This document shows positions 1 to 12,300 of a stretch of 35,654 bases of DNA, piece by piece. Made by a program: the position numbers and the translations under genes. Positions within the stretch are counted from its first letter, which is position 1. The number at the start of each line of letters is the position of its first letter. The stretch is taken from NCBI GenBank assembly GCA_034687125.1, contig JAQGBZ010000525.1, forward strand, positions 1 through 35,654, in the 5' to 3' direction. The notes below the pieces were generated by a model, which ran no database searches, had not been told where the DNA came from, and was given only the letters and a program-made list of their open reading frames with translations. This stretch comes from Neelides folsomi. Its lineage: Eukaryota > Arthropoda > Collembola > Neelipleona > Neelidae.

Positions 1-1
1 A

Positions 2-100
2 ATATATAAGCATTACCATTGCCAAATCTTAGAAAAATTGGTTAAAGATTAAAAGAGATACGAGCCGATTAAAAAAATAGAGATACTTATGGCCCTCCCT
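2..100 (-). repeat. Left copy of a 100-bp inverted repeat (transposon end)
   Basis: Bases 2-100 are the reverse complement of 35,555-35,654 with a single 1-nt length difference in an A-run and no mismatches. Homology stops sharply at 100, next to GTA (read outward as TA-C-AGGGAGGGCC). The outer limit cannot be seen because the window ends there. A TA flank suits a Tc1/mariner-type element or a related MITE, which is an inference. Confidence 0.9.
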
Positions 101-194
101 GTACTATACTTTATATAATAATACTATTTTGGAGAAATGAAATATGGTAAAAAGGAGATGAGATTCGAAATTTGCATTTGAAATTTCTTATTAG

Positions 195-367
195 ATCTCT
201 TCCTTGGTCGAGACGAGATTCGACATTGAGTAGCACGCCGGGCATAAGGACGAAGCGGAGAGAATCTTCAGCGGATTTAATCAAAGGAAAGGTATCTCGT
301 AAGACATCCGTTGATAAGGGACGACGCGGATCAATTGCCACTGTCAAGCGTATCGTCACTTCTCCAG
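195..367 (+). CDS. gprs: Exon 1 in window: basic Ser-rich segment
   Basis: The acceptor is a TTATTAG ending at 194 and the donor is CAG|GTAATT. The exon starts with one base completing an upstream codon and ends in phase 1. It encodes arginine/serine-rich sequence with RRDS, RRES, RKTS and RRGS, all basophilic kinase consensus sites. There is no ATG in frame, so translation must begin in an exon left of the window. The acceptor position is the least certain boundary of the gene. Confidence 0.65.
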
Positions 368-3300
368 GTAATTTTTCATTTTCTTTCTTTCAACTTTTCC
401 TAATTTCAAGAATCTATTATTTGTAATCTAATCTTTTCTCAATTTCGCTTCCATCGTCCAAGTAAGATGTAAAGGAGTGAATGTGCGCGAGTTTCTTCAA
501 AGGAACCCAAAATCATTTTCTAATGACGAATGTCTTATTGAAGGGCGGTGAAAAGACCCGCCTTTTCATTTGGAAGCTTTGATCAAAGAATACTCTAATT
601 CTTTTATATATTGAACAATGGCATTACAACTTCTACTTCAGCTCTATTACTTCAACTCATTATACATAATTGCATTACAATAAGAGGAATTGAGAAATTC
701 TTTGACAATGGAATATGATAACTCCGTGTATTGTGTTTTAATATTTATATTTTATATAGCGTTTGCCATATTACTTATTTTCTCACAATTAGCACATGTA
801 TCTACAACAATATTTAGTAAGTTTGATCATACATAATATTCTTTCACATTTTACGTAGTATAAATCCGTCTCTTTCAATTTTAATTTATTATTTAGGTAT
901 TAGGAGAATCCCTTTTTATTATTTATTTCATAGAGGTAATGTCCATGAATGATATACATACATTAGAGTAATGCACCTCTAATTGTAAGTTAATACCCAA
1001 TAATAGATTAATTGTACAAAATGTAGATTTAATTTGCTTTTTCCTATTTATGTAGTACTCTTTTGTATTTGTCTTACAAATCGTAAGATCAATGTGCTAT
1101 GCATTAGGTAGTTAGGCATATCATCATTAAATTAAGTTTTATTCTGTTTTAGGAGCATATTTAATATTTATTTTTCGCATCATTCCAACTATGGAGGTAC
1201 TTGGAAATAAATTGGGTAGTAGGAAAAGACGAGCACCATCAACTCTGAGTTGGTGCTAATCTTCCGTTCTTACTGCCCAGGCTTTTCTTTTCCATGTATA
1301 AGTATATGTACGTACTTAATTCCTAATCTTTATAAAGTTCAATAATCCCGTTTTTATACGCGCTATACTCTCTACATGTACAACTTTAACATAAATTCAT
1401 ACTTAACATAACAGTACTTGGAGTATGTATTAGGTATTACACATGATGCTAAAAAGGTAATCCTATTTTTGATCATTGAAAAAGTCGCGGGTGGTTTCCC
1501 AAAATTGAGAGGACTGTATGAAGCGATGACGCATTTTATAAATACTTTAAGCTCATTATTGAACCCTTGATTATATTATATCTTATGTTTTATTTTATAT
1601 GTACAGATGTTCTATGTGAGTCAAAATTTTAGGTATTTATGTGTTCATATTTTTTGTTCTAGAATATAGTAGAGAGCGTACGAACTATTCAAATGACCAT
1701 CAAATTACACAAATTAAAGGTACTTGCCATAAAAATGTAGAATTGGGATGTGGAAGAACAATGATTGGATATTTTAAAATTGAATTGCCCTTTAATTTTT
1801 ATTCAATTCCCCAATGAGGGATTTTAAGTCTATGTTGTTCAAGTAGTTCCCCAAGGTTGATTAAGCAGTTTGAGGCGGTGGGCATAAAATCAATTTCCTG
1901 TTTTCTAGTTGAGCCGGCAGAATCGATTCAGATTATTCCACCGGTCCCGGTGGTCGAGCCCAGCTCCAGCGAAAAGATCCGAAAAGAGCTCCTGCGGCGG
2001 AACTCGCGGCCTTCGCCGGAACGGACTTCCCCCAAGCCACATCGGCTGCGGAGACAATCCACAATCTTTGATGATGTTGAGCCGAAGCGGCGGGGATCCA
2101 AGTAAAAAAGAATCATTGAAGTCTTTCCCCCTTTATTGAACATTCTCTTCAGTTGTTAGACATTGAAAACTGGGCTCACTTGACTGACTTAAATTCTATT
2201 CTCTCATCTCTCTCCTCAATGTGCAATCCTATTTCATGTGGCCCTGCTCGTGTTTCGGCCAACTTGTTAAAGACCTGGAATTTACTCTTTCTCTTTCACT
2301 TCAACTCAAAGTGCTTCAAACACTCTTGCAAAATCGTCCTATGAACTTTCCATTACAACTATCACTTTACTCTTCCTTTATACTACCTGTAACTACTGTA
2401 ATATTTTTATGTATGTGTCTGTTGTATCTATAATATTTTTATGTTCTTATGTAGTTGCCATTATTCTTGCTAGTTAGCACAAATGCCATATATTGCATAG
2501 AATCATAGATATCTTACGATATATTTTATTACGCTCTGGATATGAGCTTTTTCCAGAGCAGAAATATGTACGTTCAGTTTACGGTACTTGTATTATATCG
2601 ATGAAATCATTAAATATAACTATTATTATGCATGGTTGCATGGTTAATGTGAAACAACTTACGGTTATTGAATCATTAAATAAGTAATTTATTTAAATAG
2701 TTTTATCATTATGCATTATAGTAGAAATAATTAACACAGTAGTACCAATATCGGAGTTATATAATAAATAATAAATATTTATGTAGTCAATCTGAATGGA
2801 TTTCTAACATCGCTTTGATTGTTGCTTCTGAAATGTTGCCTTGAATGGGTGACACTCGTTAGGTGAGTCAGCCCAGTTTGTTTTGTCAATCATGTATAGA
2901 AGAACAATGTAATGAATTAGAACGATGTACCGAATAAATGCCCCTGTCTTGGCTTCCGTGTTGTAAACTCATGAATGGATTGGGTGTAGGATGTCGAAGA
3001 TCAATGAGTTAGATGATGCTGAGTGCTCTGGAGCGGAGCTTCGTGGCGGAAAAAGAGCTTTGCAATCAGGAAGAGCTGTCCGGACTGAAGTGTTAAGTTC
3101 AACTCCGTATTTATGAACAACCATTTTGAAAAAAGTCCTTGATGAGAGGAGGAGCATTTTGGTTCCGAATGAGCATGAAGGGAGCCCAGACTTCTCTTTA
3201 AATCAATTTTACAAAACCAATAGTTAAATGTATTGTCAGTCTTCTCAAATTGAACTCTGGCTTCTAGACCCTTTTTATCCCCGGAGGACGGGACGGGATT

Positions 3301-6300
3301 GGAGGACCAGCCGAAAAAGGCCAGTCGGCGGGACTCGCTTTCCCCCGATTCGGCCGCAGAAGACGAGGGGAGGTTCAGCGTGAGTCGACATCACAGCAAG
3401 CGGAGAACCCGGCGGCAGTCGACGGTAACCTCACCCGCACTTGTTGCTCTCGGGGCTTGAAAAAGGGAATGTTTTGTATTCGTAGGTGACAGCAGCAGCA
3501 GCGGCAGCTGCTGCAGCCGGAGCTACGGAGGAACGAAGAGGATCTCGAAAATCCCCGGATTCCTCTTCAACTTGCTCTTCCCGGGAGCCATCTCCCGTCA
3601 CCCCGAGACCAACTTTCCGGAGGCAGTCCACCACGGAGGAAATCCTCATTGCAAGAGGATTCCGTCGACAATCAACCACCGAAGAAATGATGAGATGCAG
3701 GAACTTCAGATCAGGGTCTGTCAGCCATAACAGACTCACCTTAATTTTTTAATTATCAACTTAACTATGTATATTTAACTAAATTTACATTTAAATAGCT
3801 GTCCTTACATTTAGTTAAATCTATTATTTCGCCAAACACAACTTAAAAGTAATTAAATAAAGATTAATTAAATTGTACAATTAGATTTTTTAGTATAATT
3901 TTAGGATATTATTAAAAAGGAGTTAAATATTTTCAGAAATAAATTAAAGTTATTTTAGAGAAATAATATCCCAAGATGAAAATTTCACCCAAAGAGAAAG
4001 TAGAAGTGAAAGTAGAAGAAATTGAAGCTAATAAATTATAAATGTAGGTTTATGATTTAAATTAAAATCATTATCGACTTTATTTTTACATAATATTCTG
4101 TGGATATAAAAGTATTATGCATATACAGAAAAAATGTCGATTATTGATGCTTTTTTAAAAGTAAATTTTTTTAAAAGATTGCATTCAAGAGTATTGAAGG
4201 TATATTTGAACAATCGTCATGTAGCTTTGCAATTTTTGACATTGGAGGTCAATTACATGAATTATGTATTGGTTTCTTTCCCGAGAACAAACAAAGCGAC
4301 AGGGAACGGAATAGCCATTATTAAATTATTTTAAGTCATCAAATTGATTTTTGGATCAATAGAGAGTTGCCAATGAATGAAGTGTTCAAAGATAAATTGC
4401 TCGGTCGCACGAGAGTGCCTGTAAATTTCCTCCAAGAATTAAATTCTTTTTAGTGTTAAAATTCGAACTGGATTGAGCCCAACAAATAAATTTTTTATTT
4501 ATTCCTTTAACCAATAATAACACCTACATAAGATTGAACTTAATACAGGAATTGTCTTTGCTTTCATTCACACTTCACCTGTTGCTTTTAATTAAAGACA
4601 TATTTTTTATTCTTAATGTAAATTCCTTTAACAGATAAAATTTTTCTATCATTTCTCACATTTATTAAATATGGAAGATCTCAAAATCGACGTAATTATT
4701 GAAGTGTAAGAAATACTAATATCTGTAATCATAGTGTATAGTATACCTAATTAACGTAATTATCTTAATGGTATATTTCTAATCCCTTATATTAAGATTA
4801 ATAATTTTATTTTCATAATGATATTTAACATTTTGATAAGAAGTAATTAGGGCTTTTGCCTTTATTGCAACTTGGCACGAGTTTCTGCCCGATTATTGCT
4901 TGATTAATTTTCCCATATATGTATTAGCTATTTGTATAGAATGACAAATATTTTTGAAAATTGTTGTATACTAAAACATCATAAAATATGAAACTAACTT
5001 CTTAGTTGGTAGTTACCTAGTATGAATAACAAAATTAGTCTTCATCGAATTCAATTGAATACAATAAATTATTAAAGAAAGTTAAATAGAACAGCGGGAA
5101 ACTTTCGTCTCAAAAATTTCCGTATTACGTGTTGTACGGTAGTGTCTGTGTATAGGGAATAAAAGTTTTCCAACTAAAGTACAACACAATATCATAACGA
5201 TCTAATCCATCCAAATTAAATTTCATTTGTAGAATGGTTTTAAGTGGTACTAGAAATGTTATAAAGCAATAACAATTATTTCCGATTCGAATCATACTCC
5301 GAAGTGAAAAAGTTTAATTGGTGAACATTTTCTGCTTTGTTTCAGTAGTCAGTCCACACAGTCGGAAGAGATGACAAAGACGCGAGGACGTAGAGACTCC
5401 TCTGCCCAAATTACGGATGGAACAATTGCGACCATGACAGTTGAAACTTCTTGCGCTTTCTTCGACACGAGTACACAAACTGGTAAGATTATTTTATTAA
5501 TTAGTTCTAATATTAGTATTTACTTATTAATTATTTATATAACATAATTAATATAATTATGTAAATTATATATTAAAATTACAGATGTGTCTGAATTACA
5601 CTTTTATACAAATCTTATAGGATTGCATAAAATTAATTATTTAAGAAAAGTTATAATGTATTTAAACTATAAATGAATAATTTACTTAAAACTTTTTACA
5701 ACATGTGTATACCTACATAATATGTACATAAATATTAATATAAACGAAGCTAAAAGTTAATTAGCGTTGATTGATTTTAGTCTGTTCATATAAGGGTTTC
5801 AAAAAACTTGCAATTTTATGCATAACTGCATCCCATTTCTCATGTTATCACATTATACAAATAAACTACCCAAAAATAATTCAATATAGTATTAATGGAT
5901 AATTTAATTGATGAATCCATTATCTCCCATATCTTCCGCATTATTGAGTTTTTACAGTTTATCTAACCAAATTCAAAATTCGAAAGCGTAATCATAAAAC
6001 AACCCGTTAATATGCTTTTTCCACTGTGAGTGGTATATTTATTGTGTCCTTGTAAATATTATAAACATATAGTTAAAGAGCATAGACTCGAAAGTAGAAA
6101 GAAAACGAAGAGATTCATATTGTTTAACGATTATATTACTTTATGAAGTAAAATGAGAAAATTTTATGAGAAAATGAAAGCATGAGGTGAAACATGAAAA
6201 GAATATTTTTATTAAGAATAACTCATAATATACGAAAGGTAAAGGAGCGACTGTGTATGAAAAATCCAAAGATTAAGAAATCCGACATCTTTTTAATCAG

Positions 6301-9300
6301 TGTAACGACCCTGGTCCTTTTATAATAATGAAAACAAGGGAAAGAATCCACGGAGCCTCTGTCGAGAAAAATGAGGAGAAGTGGATTTCTCCATTTAGAC
6401 ACTTTGGAGGAGTTCCTGCGTCCGCCGACTATAATTCATATTGATCAATTCAATCCATTTACTCTTCCTCTGAAGGGTCTGAGGGGGATTGAGGGCTTAC
6501 CTCAACAGAGATAAATGGGTAGAGTAGACGAGGGAAGTATAATAAAAAATAGTTAATATAACTATGTATGAGTTGGAGGAATGTGATAAACACCATATTG
6601 GATGATATGGTTTCTCCAGTCCGAATAAATCAATCTATTAACTAAAAAGGCCTGGGTGTAGATTCTCCAAGAATTCCTCCAATCTCGGAGTTGATGGAGG
6701 AGGAGAAGTTGTCTGGTGGCCCTCGAGGAGAAATCTCTCTAATGTTCCTATATGTATGAGCTGAGAAACGCGGGGTTCATTGTTAAACTCGGGAGTACAA
6801 CAAGTGTGAGGAGGAGGGCCATTCAGCTCCCCGGCTTCTCCCTCGCTTTGCTCCGAGTCAGTCGAAGGGGAAAGTCGGGCCGGAACGCAGCACGAGCTCC
6901 TTGAGCATTTTTAATCTCACCGGGATGATTAATCCCGCTGACTCTGCCTCCTCCCTCCAGTCGCTTTATCCTTAATTCAACTTCCCCACACGGTAAGTCT
7001 CTTTTATCTTTCAACCTCCAATCTTCTTCTGACCAGATCTCTCAAATCCACTTAACTATTTATACTCAACTTTCACCCTAACAAAATGAATATTAAGAGA
7101 AACACCAAATCCCCACAGATATTTCTCCTTTTTAATATCATCTTTCTCCATTAACAATGAAGACAGGTTTAATTACATTTTATGAACAATTTCATATATA
7201 ACCAATATAAGGTTATAATGTGGATTGTTCATTAATAAAAGTTCATTTATCTAACATTAACTGAGCTTTTGATAGAAAAACCCAATGTTGGAAACATTTA
7301 ATTTATCAATGAAAGCTTCTGCAAACTCTACAAACTGACTCAAAAAGACTTTGTTTAATTCAAAACAAAAGTTTTTTAAATTGTTAAAAGTTTGGGAATA
7401 TTGTCGTTTTTCCTTTCAAAACTTTCAATAAAAAGGAATATAAAATGGAACTTTACTCTCTGAGCGAATAAACACAACATACGCTTCTTGGGTTTTGAGT
7501 GTATAAAAGGTAAATGTAATCCGGATGCAATGTATGGGACACTGGGAATGATCCGATTCAAAAAGGAATAATTCCTGAATCTTTTTCCCCAAAAAAAGTT
7601 TCATGCGAGTATAAGGATTCCTGAAAATCTACGAAGAATTTTGTTTCCCTGTTTTTTAGATCTGAAAAAAGAAGGGTGAATCGATAAAGAGCTCCCATTC
7701 TGCCCGCCTGTATTCGAGATCACCACGAGTCTATAAAATATAGATTTTGTTGACTACTCATAGTGATCTATGGCTTGTAATTATGATCTCCGCAGGTTCT
7801 CTATAAGATTACCAACACATAACATTTAAAAAGAATAATGCGATCAAATATTGTGAAACTTTTTACGGATATTATACACAACAGAAAAGAATATCATAGG
7901 TATACTAAATAAATATCTGTATATACATAGAGTACACAATATACTACATATCTGTACATATCTAAACATACCATATTCATGTATATTTCATGTATTATTC
8001 CCATTTCCATACAAGATGTTATTAGGTATTGTGCTTTATTGCTCAAGTTTATTTTGTCATTTCATTGAAGTTAATTGAAGTATCAATCAGTATTGTAGAA
8101 ATGTTAAAAAAATTGCAAAATAGCTATTACTTGATTCACTTCATATTTTAACATTAGTAGTAAGTAAACTTATATGGCACTATTGGATGTTGTAAGACTA
8201 AATAGTAAGTACTTGTTAGATTAGAACATTAGACAAATCAAGAAAAGTATTGGGGATACCTAATTTAATTCCGTGAGTCTGTTCAAAGATCTAGAAAAGT
8301 ATCCATTAAAATTAATAGTAAATTAGTTCTTTTGCCCAGATCCAGGAGTCTGACTTGTAATGAAAAAATGAAATTAATATCAACAATAATGTTCCAACTT
8401 TCACTTACATAATGGTCATTGGACTTCTGTAATCGAAATTCGTGACTGAAGGAAAGTAATATTGCAATTTTGCTCTTTCTTGATTTGATGACATGTGATT
8501 TTTGATATTCTGATTGATTTATTGGGATTTAATGTCGAGTCGGGATTTTGTAACTTTTTTTCCTATGAAAATTGAAAAGTTTTACGCACGATAACGGAAA
8601 TGTTTATTCATGGTCTTTGCATCCCATTGAAATTCTAAATCAAAATAGTTCCCAACTTTGGCGGGGACAAGTCATACCTTGAGTTTACATATTCCTCAAG
8701 GGTTACTGAGAACAAAGTTTTTTCCAAAGAAGCATAGGACTCTCCTCATGGCCACTCACAAGCAAAGTGACGGAGTGGAGAAGGAAGATCCAAAGTTTTG
8801 TTTAGACTTCCAGGTCCGCGCTGGAAACAATCTCCAATGTGGGGCTTTTGGTTGTGGAAATTTCCTACCCGGGGGAATTCCGCTATTCCCTCATAATTAA
8901 ATGGGAAAACGGGAGAAACGGATCCAGGAGCGTCAGTGGGCGGAATGTAAACCAGGAACAAGTCGGATGGGTCTTCTTGTCCCAAGTTCATAGGACAGAA
9001 TGTCTCGTCTCTATTGATTCACTTTCATCATCTCTTGTTGAATAAATGAGGAGAGGTTGAGAATTTGAGCTGGGAATTGAAAGTGAACTTAATGCACAAG
9101 ACCCGTCATAAGTCTTTGAGGTTTCAAATGGAAGATTCCCCTTTACACCGTTTCTCCATTCCTGTCTTTTGTGACGGCGGTTGAAGGTGGGCCGCGTCGG
9201 GAGATTTTATCCTGTTTTTACATGTGGAGGGAGGGAGTTGTTCATCGGCGTCATCGCCTTCCTCGTTACCTCCTTCCTCACACTTTTCAATCTAATGGCT

Positions 9301-12300
9301 TTTTATCCCTCATAAAAATCCCACCTTTCATATCCCACACACTTACCCACAATGAACACGTTTCACATTTGGAGTGAAACCGGGGGATTTTCAATAGAAA
9401 AAGACTCCTTTCAAAATCCCACAGTGTGTCTTGCAGTTAATCCAAATGAATCGACTTCTACGACCAATCTTTTATAAACCTTTTCCTAAACCTAATGCTT
9501 TCCCATTATGTGAATACAGATATTAGCTAGCCTATTACATACCATTGGTATATATCCTTGTAGATACCAAAGTATTTACATTGATACATTGACTCAAAAA
9601 ACTAGGAATATAAAGTACTATATTTTATAAACAGGTAGGTATTTATGTACAAAAACTAACATTTATTATGTTCATGGATAAAATAGAACCAGCGAATGAA
9701 AATTTTTCTCATTCAGAGGTAAATATAATAAGGGAGAAAAAGGAGTATTAGAATAAAGAAGATGCCCAAGAAGTTGAATTAAGAATGAGATTGATCGAAG
9801 AGAGGAAATGAGGAACTTGGCTTTGACGTTCGATTCCGACCTTCATTCCCTCCACTTCTCTTTGGGCATTTTCCTCACGCGAGGGAAATGGGTGCTCTGA
9901 ATCCAAACGCGGGGAGCCTCCCATCCATATTCCATATTAGAGATGAAGAAGTGGAATTCAGGATGAGGGCGAATCCCCAAATTGAAGAACTCATACAGGT
10001 ACTCCCCGAGTTACTCACGACCAGGGACTCATGTTGTGTACGAGGAGGAAGAACCCTGATATACCTTCGTATATGTACTTATGTATACGAGTATATAAAG
10101 AAAGTTCCTCCTTGTATCGATCACTCTGCCTTATTTGCGCCGACCCCAAAATGAAGACGCATTCCACACATAACTGACTCTCGAGACGTTGTGGTGAAAG
10201 GAGTATATGGAAACATTTGGGCTATTTCCTCCAGATCATCATGGCTATTACCTTCAATTGAGTGAGTGCGAGAGCAGAAACAAATCCATAGGACCCAACA
10301 TCATCTTGTCAAATCCTCGCGCTTTCTCCTTTCATTCCTCATTGGAGAAATCTCGCCTTCGTGCCCGAGGAATTGATTCCCTCAATCATCTGTCCAATAT
10401 ATAAGGAAAAGGTTTTCATTGGGGAAATTGCCTTTAAACAATTCACATCCAAATTTTTACCAAATCCTTACAAAGTGAATTCAATTTTTATAATTCCCGA
10501 GTAGTAAGTAATAGATTTGGCTAATGGTTGCAACAGAGTTTTGATCATGATTTATATTATGTTGTAATAATAAAATAAGCTACTACTTATTTTGAGAACA
10601 AGAGCTCATTTTAAAACCATAAGCTCCTATCTTGTGTGGGTTCGCAAAAAATATGAAAAAGAATTGGGTTACATTTTATTCAAAGGAGAAACTTCAAATG
10701 GGAAACATGATACGAAAAGAGAAAATGACTTGAATACATATTACCTTGCTTATCAAAGATCAAATTTCAGCTCGCATCTTCAGCTAACCCAGCTATTACC
10801 TATTCTCCTTATAATTCTCCTATATTAGAAAGAAAATGTACTTTTAGCACAAACTTTCATTTATACTCATTTTCATTCCCAACTTTTTTATACTTATATA
10901 ACTTTTGCATTTGTTATGTAACATACAATTTAAGTAGATTTTTCTTCTGTGGTATACCTGATGGAGTATTACAAAAAGTTAATTTCATATTTAATATATA
11001 GTAATGAAGTAAAATGTGCATTGCTCATAAAATGGTTGAAGAAAAGTAATTTTAACTCTTTATAATATAACCTCACAAGCATTAATGGAATGTGATTTAG
11101 CGCTAATTTATTCTTCAACTTATTATACTCTGTTAATTAAAAGCCTTTTGTTTATTACCGACACATTGTATGATGCAAAATTACGTTTAACTGATGAACA
11201 TTTGATCATGCATTGAAGACCTGTTGAAGTTGATCAAGTAAAGCTTTTATGCATTTATTATTATGTAGGTATGTATTGTTTCATACCACTCATAAGTTTT
11301 GGCAATTAATTAGTGAATCAAGAGCTTAATCAATAAAAAGTTTTCTTGATCAATAAATTAGGTAATATATTATGTAATACTTTGAAATTTTCAACACATT
11401 GCGATTCACTATAAACCCAATTGCTACCAAATATGCAAACTGTTCAAAATATCTATTTTCATCTCACGTTATTTTCTTTACACGTGCACGTGTTGAAAAC
11501 TATAATATGTAATACGTTATTGGATAAATAGGGTATTACATAATGTATGAGCATATATACTAGGTATAGGTATGTGTACTATTGTGAAAATGATAAATGG
11601 TGTCAATGCTTATTGGCGTTATATATGTTATGATGAGTTATTTACAATTAAATGTTACAAGTTTACAAGCATAAGGTTTTAATAAGAGGAATCAGAGTGG
11701 AAGGAATGTCTCTTAAGATGAATTACAATTATATTCGCTTTTGACTCGGCGCTTTTAGACATTTGAGAGGTTCTCAACACTCTGTGAAGAAGGAAAGTAA
11801 AAGGATGAAAGAATAAATTGTCAGAAAGAATCTAACGCAAGCGGAATTAACTGACAGCCATCGACTTTTCTCAGAAGTCTTAGTGGGAACTGACGACATG
11901 TAAAGATTATTTCATTTATTTTCTTCCTCCGTTTCACGACCAAAAACATTGGCAAGAGCGAGGTAGAAAACTTTTGGGGGAACGCCTCTGAATGACAATT
12001 CCTTCCATGGACAATTTTTTATTTACTGTCATTGAAATTGGGTCAAGAAGCTCCAAGTCTCAGTCAACAATTTTATTTTCAAGTCAGCCATGAAAATTTA
12101 TCTAATTTTGTATCAACACAACTTCATTGTTAACATTTTCAATCATTTTCTTTCCTCTTGCTTTCGATCCACCTTTGTTTATAGATGAAGAATTAGAGAA
12201 TTTTAGGAAAGCAGAATTGTTATTCTAGGAAACCAACTTGGTATATTCGTACTTAAACCATCAATTTGAACCCTTCCGATAAGTTCCTTTTAATCTTACA

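Noticed and set aside
2989..3090. Possible extra exon between exons 2 and 3
   Set aside because: Starting in the right phase, it has no donor that leaves the phase required by exon 3, and exons 2 and 3 already join correctly.
9827..9842. GTTCGATTCC resembling a tRNA B box
   Set aside because: No A box at the proper distance and no cloverleaf arms.
10101..10175. Frame with Cys-Leu-Ile-Cys that could complete the LIM finger
   Set aside because: The acceptor phase fits, but there is no pyrimidine tract and no GT donor before the in-frame stop.
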